A stretch of 64,000 nt of DNA. Origin: an uncultured bacterium. Lineage in GTDB: Bacteria; Bacteroidota; Rhodothermia; Rhodothermales; Rubricoccaceae. Location: contig CANLSR010000011.1 of the NCBI GenBank assembly GCA_947493945.1, positions 49,155 to 113,154 on the forward strand, read 5' to 3'. This document shows positions 16,541 to 24,711 of this stretch, in pieces. Numbering within the stretch: the first letter of the stretch is position 1; each line of letters opens with the position of its first letter. The position numbers and the translations under genes are program-made. The notes under the pieces were generated by a model, which was not told the origin of the DNA, ran no database searches, and saw nothing but the letters and a program-made list of their open reading frames with translations.

Positions 16541-16708
16541 GGGCTCGGAGGCGGGCGGGGCGGTGACCCAACGTACGCACCATCGCGCATCGTGTTACAA
16601 GATGTGTGACCGCGCATACTGGATGTGCTGCAGGTCGTCTTGTGCTGGCGCCCGATAAGCGGAGTTTCCCGGGCGTGAGCGGAATCTCGGCGTTGGGATA
16701 TGACTTAT

Positions 16709-16724
16709 GAGAATGACGGTTCTC
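16709..16724. other. Candidate core site for the downstream integrase
   Basis: GAGAA and TTCTC are inverted around a 6-base centre (TGACGG), about 80 bases before the integrase start. Symmetry is partial outside the 5-bp arms. The 6-base spacing is what tyrosine recombinases use, but short dyads of this size occur by chance, so support is weak. Confidence 0.25.
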
Positions 16725-16805
16725 GATAGACGTAGCTTCCACGACGCGACCCCTCGACAGCTCGATGGAGTCAGGCAACGAGTGTAGCGAAACTGCAATA
16801 ACGGA

Positions 16806-17894
16806 ATGAACGAGTCGGCCCTTCCCGTCCCAGCCCTCGCCGCTGTCGAGGGCTGCCCCCAGCCGTCCGGTCCCAACCCGGCGACGGTCTACCTCGCGCG
16901 TTTGGCACCCGGCAGCCGCCGGACCATGCGCGGGGCGCTCGCGACGGTCGCGGCGATCTGCGTGCCCGACGCCGACCCGGCGCCGGACCCCGAGGCGTTC
17001 CCTTGGTGGTCCTTCCGCGCCGAGCACGCCAAGGCGGTCCGGGCCGCGCTTGCGGAGCGGTTCAAGTACACGACGGTCAACAAGACATTGTCCGCGTTAC
17101 GTGGCGTGCTTCGCGAAGCCTGGGAGCTGGGTTTGATGGAGACGGAGCACTACCACCGGGCCGCGGCAGTGCGGGCTGTCAAGGGGTCGAGCGCTTCGGC
17201 GGCCACCGGCCGGTCTCTCGCTAGAGGCGAGCTGCGCGCGCTCATCGAGGCGTGCCTGACCCCGGTGTGTCCACGAAAGGGAGACGCGCCAGTCGTCACC
17301 GAGAAAGGTCAGCGGGACGCGGCGCTCGTGGCTCTCGGGTATGGATGCGGGTTGCGCCGGGACGAGCTGGCGACGCTCATGGTGGGCGACCTCGACTTGG
17401 TGCAGCGGCGCGTCGTCGTGCGCGGGAAGGGCAACAAGGAGCGCGTGGTCCCGATCCCGCCAGGGGCGTTCCATGCGCTGCGCGATTACCTCACGGTCCG
17501 CGTGGAGAGGCTCGTCGACGACCGCGATGAGCCCTCCCTCCTCTCGCCTATATATAAAGAGACTCCGCTCTTCGTCCGAGCGCGACGCGGTGGACGGCTG
17601 GACCGGGACGCTGAGTCGCTCACGGGGCAGGCCGTCTACCACGTGCTCAAGACGCGGACGGCCGAGGCGGGCGTGGAAGCGTTCAGCCCGCATGACCTCC
17701 GCCGCAGCTACGTCGGCGACCTGCTCGACGAGGGGGCCGACCTATCCGTCGCGCAGCAGCTAGCCGGGCACGCCAGCCCGACGACGACGGCGGGGTACGA
17801 CCGGCGGGGGGAGCGAGCGAAGGAGCAGGCGGCGTCGCGGCTCGACGTACCGTATGGTGGACGACCGATGAGGCCCTCTAACGCTGAACTTTAA
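16806..17894 (+). CDS. Site-specific integrase, tyrosine recombinase family
   Basis: 362 aa. Residues about 25-120 are the SAM-like DNA-binding domain and 150-340 the catalytic domain. Catalytic residues are visible: Arg in Gly-Cys-Gly-Leu-Arg-Arg, Lys in Gly-Lys-Gly-Asn-Lys, His-x-x-Arg in Ser-Pro-His-Asp-Leu-Arg-Arg, the second His in Ala-Gly-His-Ala-Ser, and Tyr in Thr-Ala-Gly-Tyr-Asp. It could mobilise or resolve the flanking island. Its GC is normal, while the genes to its right (17.9-22.0 kb) have clearly lower GC, so it may mark the left edge of an acquired island. Confidence 0.9.
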   Translation: MNESALPVPALAAVEGCPQPSGPNPATVYLARLAPGSRRTMRGALATVAAICVPDADPAPDPEAFPWWSFRAEHAKAVRAALAERFKYTTVNKTLSALRGVLREAWELGLMETEHYHRAAAVRAVKGSSASAATGRSLARGELRALIEACLTPVCPRKGDAPVVTEKGQRDAALVALGYGCGLRRDELATLMVGDLDLVQRRVVVRGKGNKERVVPIPPGAFHALRDYLTVRVERLVDDRDEPSLLSPIYKETPLFVRARRGGRLDRDAESLTGQAVYHVLKTRTAEAGVEAFSPHDLRRSYVGDLLDEGADLSVAQQLAGHASPTTTAGYDRRGERAKEQAASRLDVPYGGRPMRPSNAEL

Positions 17895-18415
17895 TCAAGA
17901 GGTGACCGTGGGTCGTCAACGGTGAACAAGTACCCCCTCCCTTTGTTCTCACTCAGCCGATAGAGGCCGCTATCCATTGAGGCAATGCGGAATGGTGGAA
18001 GAGTATCGTTCTGACGACTGAGTCTGTCCGCAAGCGCAACGATCAATACATCGACGACATCAATCGTGTACTCTTTGCAAGCTGACGCAACGATACCCAT
18101 CTGATCAGTTACGTCTGGCACGACCACAATCCCATTCACAGGATCGCTAACCCAGTCAATCATTCTCTGAGCGGCCATTCGACGCTGAGAACTAGCATTC
18201 TCCTTGGGACCAGCAATCGCTCCCCATGCCTCTGCGACAACAGAATCCGTAATGGCTAGTGAGTCCCGGGTCTCTACGTATGCGACAGCTGCGATATGAT
18301 TCAGGCTGTCCTTAGGCTCAAGGTGGTATGCGTACAACACATTGGTATCGAGCAGGACAGTGCGTGGATCGAGTTCGATTGATACCGATTCCAATTGGTA
18401 TGACTTCACATTCAA
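17891..18415 (-). CDS. PIN-like domain protein of a defence-type cluster
   Basis: 174 aa from ATG 18415. Acidic PIN positions are visible: Asp in Leu-Leu-Asp-Thr-Asn-Val-Leu (residue 23), Glu in Val-Ala-Glu-Ala-Trp near 62, Asp in Val-Val-Asp-Val-Leu near 121, and Asp in Ser-Met-Asp-Ser near 147. It is probably a metal-dependent nuclease. It lies 32 bases after the stop of the Eco57I-type gene and has the same lower GC and relaxed codon use. Its 3' end touches the 3' end of the convergent integrase. No small antitoxin is next to it, so it is more likely a component of the cluster than a VapC. Confidence 0.65.
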   Translation of the reverse strand: MNVKSYQLESVSIELDPRTVLLDTNVLYAYHLEPKDSLNHIAAVAYVETRDSLAITDSVVAEAWGAIAGPKENASSQRRMAAQRMIDWVSDPVNGIVVVPDVTDQMGIVASACKEYTIDVVDVLIVALADRLSRQNDTLPPFRIASMDSGLYRLSENKGRGYLFTVDDPRSPLD

Positions 18416-18447
18416 TCAGGGCTAGCACACAGCTCGGACCTATGTAG

Positions 18448-21339
18448 TTATTCGCCACTCAAACCGACGCCCGTCAACCGAAATATCATCTCGTCAATTT
18501 GCTGCTCGAGGCGTTCCGCTTTCAGGCTTCCGTCAGACTCCACCGATGAATCAGGGCCGAGTTCGAGACGGTCTGCGACCAAGTCCGCAAGTTCCTCTCT
18601 GTCGCTTGAGTCATTCACGATAAACGATGGGACTCTAAGTGAGCGGAGGTGCTGTGGTTCAACCTTCCGGTAGCCTGATCGGAAGCCTGGCGTAATTGAT
18701 TCGAGATACCAGTTTGCAAGAGCGCTATTAAGGAACCCGAGGAGAGGTAGCAGCAGGGCAGGATTTTCAGGAACGACGGCTGTTCCTCCAACTAGGTAGA
18801 CGCCACCGTCATCGTTAATCGCGAAGGATGGTCGCTGCGCGAGATCCCGCATCATCAGCTTAGGAGCGTCGAGCCATCCCTCAGAACGATGACGTTCAAG
18901 TTCAAACCATTCCTTACTCTGACTGGTCACGCACCTCCGCGCGCCAAGCACATCTTGCTGAGACGTGAGATAGTCGAAGGTTAACGGGTATACATCCCTC
19001 AGCTGCGCCTCACTCATCCGTTCACCCTTGAGATATGGATACACCAAGAGGCGGGATGGCACGTAAGGGCCAACTGGTTCGATATGACTGTATCGCTCGA
19101 TCTCGCCGCCGTAGGTGAGGAGCTTCAGGGAGGCGGTGTCCACCTCGTGCCTCTCCCCAAATCCGTTCATCACCTGCACGACGGAGTCGATAGGGAACGC
19201 GCCGCCTGTGAGTGTAACAACGAACACGTCATTGGCACCTGTCTTGATGCCTTGAGGAGTGTCACAGATGTCAGGGAGAGGGATCGAAGCATCCTCATAT
19301 ATCTGACGGACCCTTCGGTCATGAGGAGATGGGAAGCGCCAAGCATCTCCCCCTCTAGGCTGGTTCACTACAGTAAAGGCCGACACGTACCGGCCATCGA
19401 AGGGCCGGTCTGAGGCCGCTGCTTGATCGAGTTCAACCCCTAAGTCTGCTTCGGATCCTTCGGCTGGTAAGCCTTGAACCTGTATAAACCGGAAGGGACT
19501 CTTCTCCCGTTTGTCGACGCACCTCTGGGCGATGACCGTGCCGACATATGCGTTTGTTTGGGCAAATACCTCAAGACTGCCAAAGTCCTCGATCGACATC
19601 AGGCAAGCATCTCGTGTTACGACTCCGCGAAGCGCAGCAGCATCGCGGTTTCCGAAAACGCGATTAGGAACCACCATAGCTAACACCCCTCCTTCATCGA
19701 GCTTGCTCAGGGCAAGTTCCACAAACAGGAAAGCTGTATCAAAACGCCCCCGTGCAGTCTCAAACCGCTCGCGTAAGGCCGACCTACTGTATTGCTGACG
19801 CAGCGTCGACAGAAAAGGAGGATTTCCCAACACTACACCATACTTGCGTGGCAGGGTCTCCCATACGGCGGGAGTGAGCGCGTCTCCTTGTACGATGCAC
19901 TCTCGTAGCCTTGGCAAGGGAAGGGGTTGGCTTTCCTGAATGAGACGCTGGTACACATTAAGCCGAGCAATCTCCACTGCGCGTACGTCTGTATCAACGC
20001 CGACAACGAGCTGATTCTCGACGATGTACTTGCCCCAATTAACCCCAGGCCGCTCCTCATTGAGTTTGTTGAGCAGGAGGTCCACAGCGGACCGGAGAAA
20101 GGACCCAGACCCACAGCTAAAGTCCGCAATTCTAGGAATTCCCTCCGTGCCATTTCCGCTTGTCTCGCCTCTGTCGTAAGCCTCGATTGCCTGCCTCGAT
20201 AGGTGCCGGACAAGGTAATTCGGAGTATAGTAGACACCGTGGTCTTTTCGAACGCTGACCTCAGAGAGCTGCGCTCGCTTCACGCCGAACAAATCACCAT
20301 ACCCTTCCTCCTTAGACGGGCTCAACACACGAGACAGATACTGCTCATATGCCTGACCAAGGACGTCAGATTCGACCCACGAAAAGTCATACCTGAATCC
20401 ACTTACACGAAATCCCTCAGGAGTGTAGAGGCCCTGTATGATGCGCCCAACCACAAGAGGTGGGAGCGTTTCGTATCTAACATCGTCAAACAGGTCGCTC
20501 TCAATAACTTCTTTCGCATGGCGAAAGTGTTCGCGTAAAGCGTCGATATCAACCAGTCCGTCAGCCGAGACTGTCTGGCTCACTGGGGGAAGGTCTTCGT
20601 CAAGACTGTCTTCGACGGTTCTCAGGATGAAGAGCTTCGCGAAGAGACCTTGTATGGCGGCATCCCATGCGTCGGCCTGGTCTCGATCCTCCGCTTGGCG
20701 TAGCGCCTCACGGCGCCACAGATCGAGTTGGTCGACTAAACGGTCATCAATGGGAACGAGGACTGCATCGTCCTCTCTTTGCCGGATTTGGCGGACACGT
20801 GTCTCCAACTCGCCCTCCGTAACACCCTTTGGCGTAAAGGATTCGACCACGGAGTTGGCGGGGTTCCAATCGTTTGACGTCACCCGATACCAATCATCGC
20901 CTGTGAGCCAGAGGGAGTTAAAGATGCCCACCTCGCCAGGAGTCCGCACGATTCCCCAGGGGATGGAAGCTTGGTAAGCTCGTGGCGCTGCCTCGCTGAT
21001 GAGCTCATTGATGTCGCCGTCGCCAGTTACAAACAGCGCGACAGGCTGATCATGGAAGTATCCCTTGTAGGCAATTGACCCTGACTCCAATTCGCGCACC
21101 CTCCGGAGATAAGACTCACTGTCTGTCCAATTGAACTCCTGGGCGACCTGCTCTTCTGGCGATATAGTCTCGGCCTCGTCGCTCAACAGTTGAGAAATGA
21201 ACGCCTCTCCCTGGCTCCGAACCTCGCGCAGGTCCAAGCCTTCCTCTGTGAGAAGCGCGTCCGCCAATTCGGAATCGTCTAGAACCGCCTGCGCGAGGCG
21301 GTCAAGGAGGCTTCGGGGATTAAGGGGACCTTGGGACAT
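18448..21339 (-). CDS. Eco57I-type DNA methyltransferase/endonuclease-like protein
   Basis: 963 aa. The centre holds a gamma-class N6-adenine methyltransferase: motif I Asp-Phe-Ser-Cys-Gly-Ser-Gly-Ser-Phe near residue 400 binds S-adenosylmethionine, and Gly-Asn-Pro-Pro-Phe near 500 is catalytic motif IV. The stretch before motif I with Tyr-Tyr-Thr-Pro is typical of this class. The N-terminal 300 residues contain alternating strands with Glu and Lys residues that may form a PD-(D/E)XK nuclease, as in type IIG enzymes, but no certain catalytic triad was identified. The C-terminal 350 residues resemble a target-recognition domain. It lies five bases after the sigma-like gene. A phage-defence role (type IIG or BREX/PglX-like modification) is inferred. 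Confidence 0.75.
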   Translation of the reverse strand: MSQGPLNPRSLLDRLAQAVLDDSELADALLTEEGLDLREVRSQGEAFISQLLSDEAETISPEEQVAQEFNWTDSESYLRRVRELESGSIAYKGYFHDQPVALFVTGDGDINELISEAAPRAYQASIPWGIVRTPGEVGIFNSLWLTGDDWYRVTSNDWNPANSVVESFTPKGVTEGELETRVRQIRQREDDAVLVPIDDRLVDQLDLWRREALRQAEDRDQADAWDAAIQGLFAKLFILRTVEDSLDEDLPPVSQTVSADGLVDIDALREHFRHAKEVIESDLFDDVRYETLPPLVVGRIIQGLYTPEGFRVSGFRYDFSWVESDVLGQAYEQYLSRVLSPSKEEGYGDLFGVKRAQLSEVSVRKDHGVYYTPNYLVRHLSRQAIEAYDRGETSGNGTEGIPRIADFSCGSGSFLRSAVDLLLNKLNEERPGVNWGKYIVENQLVVGVDTDVRAVEIARLNVYQRLIQESQPLPLPRLRECIVQGDALTPAVWETLPRKYGVVLGNPPFLSTLRQQYSRSALRERFETARGRFDTAFLFVELALSKLDEGGVLAMVVPNRVFGNRDAAALRGVVTRDACLMSIEDFGSLEVFAQTNAYVGTVIAQRCVDKREKSPFRFIQVQGLPAEGSEADLGVELDQAAASDRPFDGRYVSAFTVVNQPRGGDAWRFPSPHDRRVRQIYEDASIPLPDICDTPQGIKTGANDVFVVTLTGGAFPIDSVVQVMNGFGERHEVDTASLKLLTYGGEIERYSHIEPVGPYVPSRLLVYPYLKGERMSEAQLRDVYPLTFDYLTSQQDVLGARRCVTSQSKEWFELERHRSEGWLDAPKLMMRDLAQRPSFAINDDGGVYLVGGTAVVPENPALLLPLLGFLNSALANWYLESITPGFRSGYRKVEPQHLRSLRVPSFIVNDSSDREELADLVADRLELGPDSSVESDGSLKAERLEQQIDEMIFRLTGVGLSGE

Positions 21340-21344
21340 CGGGA

Positions 21345-21992
21345 TTAGTCGGTGGCGCGATCATTCCAGCAAGGGTGCTGGGAGAGTCGTTGCCTGAGGT
21401 GCCTGTACAGCTTTCTCGTGAGATTGTAGGCTTCTCTTGGTTCTATGCTGAGCTCGTCTGCGATTTCGCCAGGCTTCTTACCGTCCAGGAGGCCACGAGC
21501 AATCTTTTCCAGCTGAGCGTCGGCTTCAGTTATGTCTTTCAAGACGGAGGCCAACGCTTCCTCGCATTCCTGGTTGGCTAGCAGGTCGAGCGCGAGGGGG
21601 GCAGGGTCGACATGGTGCGTCTCGTCAGTTGGAGCTGCCCCTCGATTCGTGTGCTCGGCCGACTGAACGAGATTGCTAATTAGGCTGTCAACGACAGCAG
21701 GGAGAAATTCCTCAATGGTCGGGTATCGGGTCGCGTTCCATTGGCGACGGCCGTCTAGGACACGCTCGAACGCCTCATGCACGATGTCCTCAGCCTGTTG
21801 CCCTACAGGAAGCTCTCCGCCTCTCACGGCCGGAAGCCGGGCAGCTTTCAACCGGGTGTACAGTAGGAGCCTGGGATAGAAAGCGGCTCCATGTTCCTCA
21901 ATGGCCGCTCGAACAATGTCGAGCGGCAAGATGGCGGTAGCCCCCTCCTCTGGAGGTACCTGTGCGGGCGGAGCGGATCGTGTAGGAGGCAC
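21345..21992 (-). CDS. Sigma-70-like/ECF-type helix-turn-helix protein
   Basis: 215 aa with GTG at 21992 as the longest start; an inner start is possible. Residues about 45-115 resemble sigma region 2 (Ala-Glu-Asp-Ile-Val-His-Glu-Ala-Phe-Glu), and residues about 160-205 resemble region 4, with a helix-turn-helix around Gly-Glu-Ile-Ala-Asp-Glu-Leu and an Arg/Leu-rich last helix. It precedes the Eco57I-type gene by five bases and shares its lower GC. It may switch on the cluster. No anti-sigma gene is adjacent. The start region overlaps that of the divergent ubiquitin-like operon, so control could be shared. Confidence 0.6.
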   Translation of the reverse strand: MPPTRSAPPAQVPPEEGATAILPLDIVRAAIEEHGAAFYPRLLLYTRLKAARLPAVRGGELPVGQQAEDIVHEAFERVLDGRRQWNATRYPTIEEFLPAVVDSLISNLVQSAEHTNRGAAPTDETHHVDPAPLALDLLANQECEEALASVLKDITEADAQLEKIARGLLDGKKPGEIADELSIEPREAYNLTRKLYRHLRQRLSQHPCWNDRATD

Positions 21993-22094
21993 GCCGGAAA
22001 AATAGCGGTGTCGGTGGCGAAAGCAGAGTTGGACTCAGCAGATGGGAATAAGTGGGCGGAATCGCTGCCCGCGCCTACTCACCCCCTCCCTGCT

Positions 22095-22769
22095 TTGTCC
22101 TACATCTTCCACATCCTGCGGAGCGCCGAGAACGGCGAACTCTACTGGCACCTCAAGGCCGGAAACGGCGAGATCGTCGCCGCGAGCGGCGAGACCTACA
22201 CCGACCTCAGCGGCTGCCTCGGCGGCCTCTACGGCTTCAAGCTCAACGCGGGCGCGGCGCCGCTCAACGACCGGACGGCGGCTGCCGCTGTTGGCCGTGT
22301 GGGCAACCACGAGTTCGAGCTCTTCCGTGACGAGGCCGGCGAGCACCGCTGGCGCTTCCAAGCTGGCAACAACCAGATCATCGCCACGAGCGGCGAGGGC
22401 TACGCGTCGAAGGGCGGAGCCGCCGACGCCGTCGCCCGCGTCAAGACGAAGGCCACGGGCGCTGAGGTCGAGGTCGACGTGGACGAGCCGGTCGACGTCG
22501 AGGCCTGCGCGAAGGCCGGCCACGGCACGCCGAAGGCGAAGCGGTACCGGATCCGGATCGACCGTCAGAAGCACGTGCTCGACCGCCCGAGCGTGACGGG
22601 CCGCGACCTGCTCGCCGTGGCGGGCAAGCAGCCTCACACGCGGTTCCGGATCGACCAGAAGCTGCGCGGCGGAGAGGTCCGCAAGATCGGCTACGACGAG
22701 TCGGTTTCGCTCTGCGCCCCAGGCGTCGAGCGGTTCATGACGATCCCCCTCGACCAGACCGAGGGATAA
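22095..22769 (+). CDS. Ubiquitin-like protein: two DUF1508 (YegP) repeats plus a multi-ubiquitin-type beta-grasp domain
   Basis: 224 aa if TTG 22095 is used, which makes the protein begin like YegP proteins (Ser-Tyr-Ile-Phe); GTG 22008 or 22014 are in-frame alternatives and no good ribosome site was seen. Residues 1-58 and 69-115 are DUF1508 repeats (Tyr-Trp-His-Leu-Lys-Ala-Gly-Asn-Gly-Glu-Ile and Trp-Arg-Phe-Gln-Ala-Gly-Asn-Asn-Gln-Ile). After an acidic linker, residues about 146-224 match the bacterial multi-ubiquitin fold: Arg-Ile-Arg-Ile-Asp strand, Val-Thr-Gly-Arg-Asp-Leu-Leu helix start, and a C-terminus ending in a single Gly. This is the modifier that the downstream E1 and E2-like proteins should activate and attach to targets. 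Confidence 0.8.
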   Translation: MSYIFHILRSAENGELYWHLKAGNGEIVAASGETYTDLSGCLGGLYGFKLNAGAAPLNDRTAAAAVGRVGNHEFELFRDEAGEHRWRFQAGNNQIIATSGEGYASKGGAADAVARVKTKATGAEVEVDVDEPVDVEACAKAGHGTPKAKRYRIRIDRQKHVLDRPSVTGRDLLAVAGKQPHTRFRIDQKLRGGEVRKIGYDESVSLCAPGVERFMTIPLDQTEG

Positions 22770-22819
22770 CCTGGATGGGGCCGGTCACGAGGATCGGCCC
22801 CTCCTCTGCTTTCACCACG

Positions 22820-23239
22820 ATGACAACGACGTCCCAGGCACTACGGCGCCAGTTCGACCTCCAGGAGGAAGACACCGAGTACCTCGACGCGAAGGGCCTC
22901 CCCTGGGAGACGCTTAACGAAGGCGGAACCCTCTGGCTCCTCGTCCACGAGTGGCCCGTACCCGACGGATACAACGTACCGAAGGTCTCAGTAGCGGTCC
23001 GCCTAGTAGGCTACCCCAACGGAGCACTCGACATGGCCTATTTCAAACCCGCACTCTCGCGGACTGACGGCGTCCCAATCCGCGCGACGAGTGCGGTTCA
23101 GACCATCGATGGAACGCCATGGCAGCGGTGGAGCCGTCACCGGACGGCGCAGAACCCGTGGCGCCCCGGCGTAGACAGCATCGCAACCCACCTCGCCCTG
23201 GTCGAGCACTGGCTCGAACGAGAGTTCGCCCGGGCGTGA
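22820..23239 (+). CDS. E2/UBC-like protein (prokaryotic E2 family E type)
   Basis: 139 aa from ATG 22820, 50 bases after the modifier gene. It follows the prokaryotic E2_E pattern: an N-terminal segment with Glu-Tyr-Leu-Asp-Ala-Lys-Gly, a strand pair ending in Pro-Val-Pro-Asp-Gly-Tyr-Asn, the Gly-Tyr-Pro-Asn-Gly-Ala-Leu-Asp-Met turn, then Trp-Gln-Arg-Trp-Ser-Arg-His and Trp-Arg-Pro-Gly-Val-Asp before the last helix. A normal E2 carries the modifier on a cysteine; this protein contains no cysteine at all. Either another residue takes the modifier or it works as a scaffold. It is 11 bases from the E1 gene. Confidence 0.8.
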   Translation: MTTTSQALRRQFDLQEEDTEYLDAKGLPWETLNEGGTLWLLVHEWPVPDGYNVPKVSVAVRLVGYPNGALDMAYFKPALSRTDGVPIRATSAVQTIDGTPWQRWSRHRTAQNPWRPGVDSIATHLALVEHWLEREFARA

Positions 23240-23250
23240 GCCCAGACTCC

Positions 23251-24711
23251 ATGACTGTCCTTACTGATCCTCCCCTGACCACGCTCCGCCTCTCTGGCCG
23301 CCAGCACGCTGACCTGGCACGTCACCTCTTCCCGGGTGACGGGTGCGAAGCCGTGGCGCTACTCCTGTGCGGCCGGGCTCTCCGCGACGGCCGCCACGTG
23401 CTCGCCGTCCACGAGATTGTCTCCGTCCCGCACGACGTGTGCACCGAGCGGACGCCGGTCCGCGTCTCGTGGCCGACGAGCGCCATCGAAGAGGCCCTCG
23501 ATAGAGCCGCCGCGCACGGGTTCGCGGTCGTGAAGGTGCACAGCCACCCAACCGGATACCCGGCGTTCAGCGAGACCGACAACGCCTCTGATGGCGACCT
23601 CTTCCCGTCGGTCTTCGGCCGGACCGACGACCCCGGCCCGCACGGGAGCGCCGTCATGCTTCCCGACGGTCGGATGTTCGCGCGGACGGCGACCGACGAT
23701 GGTCAGGGCGGCGTCCAGTTTGGGCCGGTCGAACGCGTGGCCGTGGCCGGCGACGACATCTCGGTGTGGTTTTACGACGATGTGTGCGGGGACGCGGGAC
23801 GCGCTGCCGTACCCGAGTTCGCAAGGCGTCACGCACAGGCGTTTGGCGCCGGCACGACCGAGCGCCTCCGGCGGTTGTCGATCGCCGTCGTCGGGTGCTC
23901 GGGGACGGGTAGCCCGGTCGTCGAGATGCTGGCGCGGCTCGGTGTAGGCGAGCTGGTGCTCGTGGACCCTGACGTCGTGGAGGAGAAGAACCTCAACCGG
24001 ATCGTGAACGCGACGCGGGCCGATGCTGAGGCTGCGCGCCCAAAGGTGGACGTGCTGGCCGACGCGGTTCGACGGATGGACCTGGGAACGCGCGTCGTGT
24101 TGCTTGCGGCCTCGCTCTTCGACCCGTCCGTGGTGCGCCGCGTGAGCGCGTGCGACGTGCTGGTAGGGTGCGTAGACACCGTCGACGGGCGCGACCTTCT
24201 GAACCGCGTCGCCGCCTACTACTCGATCCCCTACGTCGATGTGGGCGTTCGATTGGACGCCGACGACGCGGGCGGTGTGGACGGCATCAACGGGACCGTG
24301 CAGTATCTCCAGCCAGGTGGGTCGAGCCTGATGAGCCGAAAGGCGATCACGCCAGAGGCCCTCGCTGCGGCGACGCTGCGGCGGACAGACCCTGAGGCCT
24401 ACGAGGGACTCCGCCGTGAGAAGTACGTGCTGGGCGTTGAGGAGGACCGCCCTGCCGTCGTCAGCGTGAACACCTACTTCGCCGCGATGGCCGTCAACGA
24501 ACTGCTCGCGCGCCTCCATCCGTACCGGATCGAGGAGAACGGGGAGTTTGCGACGTACCGGGCCAACCTGGTGCAGGCCCGGCTCCTCCAGGAGCCTGAG
24601 GGGCTCCCCTGCCCTGCTCTCGCGCCGAAGACTGGACGCGGCGACGTGCGGCCTCTCCTGGGAATGCCCGAGCTGAGCGAGCGGAACGCCGAGCCACGGC
24701 GAGCCGCATGA
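23251..24711 (+). CDS. JAB/JAMM peptidase fused to E1-like (ThiF) adenylyltransferase
   Basis: 486 aa from ATG 23251. Residues 1 to about 160 are a JAB domain: Glu55, then His97-Ser-His99-Pro and Ser107-x-x-Asp110, the zinc ligands and catalytic glutamate expected of a metalloprotease that trims or removes a ubiquitin-like modifier. Residues about 205-450 are an E1/ThiF fold: nucleotide loop Gly215-Cys-Ser-Gly-Thr-Gly220, Val-Asp-Pro-Asp near 240, Asn-Leu-Asn-Arg near 250 and Gly-Cys-Val-Asp-Thr near 306-310. At the usual Cys-x-x-Cys zinc position it reads Gly-Gly-Ser-Ser, so that site is absent. It should adenylate the Ubl C-terminus. The stop overlaps the next start (ATGA). Confidence 0.88.
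   Translation: MTVLTDPPLTTLRLSGRQHADLARHLFPGDGCEAVALLLCGRALRDGRHVLAVHEIVSVPHDVCTERTPVRVSWPTSAIEEALDRAAAHGFAVVKVHSHPTGYPAFSETDNASDGDLFPSVFGRTDDPGPHGSAVMLPDGRMFARTATDDGQGGVQFGPVERVAVAGDDISVWFYDDVCGDAGRAAVPEFARRHAQAFGAGTTERLRRLSIAVVGCSGTGSPVVEMLARLGVGELVLVDPDVVEEKNLNRIVNATRADAEAARPKVDVLADAVRRMDLGTRVVLLAASLFDPSVVRRVSACDVLVGCVDTVDGRDLLNRVAAYYSIPYVDVGVRLDADDAGGVDGINGTVQYLQPGGSSLMSRKAITPEALAAATLRRTDPEAYEGLRREKYVLGVEEDRPAVVSVNTYFAAMAVNELLARLHPYRIEENGEFATYRANLVQARLLQEPEGLPCPALAPKTGRGDVRPLLGMPELSERNAEPRRAA

Noticed and set aside
16709..16724. A confirmed attachment site for the 362-aa integrase
   Set aside because: The 5-6-5 dyad is short and only partly symmetric, and no second copy was found, so it is kept only as a weak feature.
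17891..18415. A VapBC toxin-antitoxin pair
   Set aside because: The PIN gene has no small antitoxin partner next to it and its spacing links it to the Eco57I-type gene.
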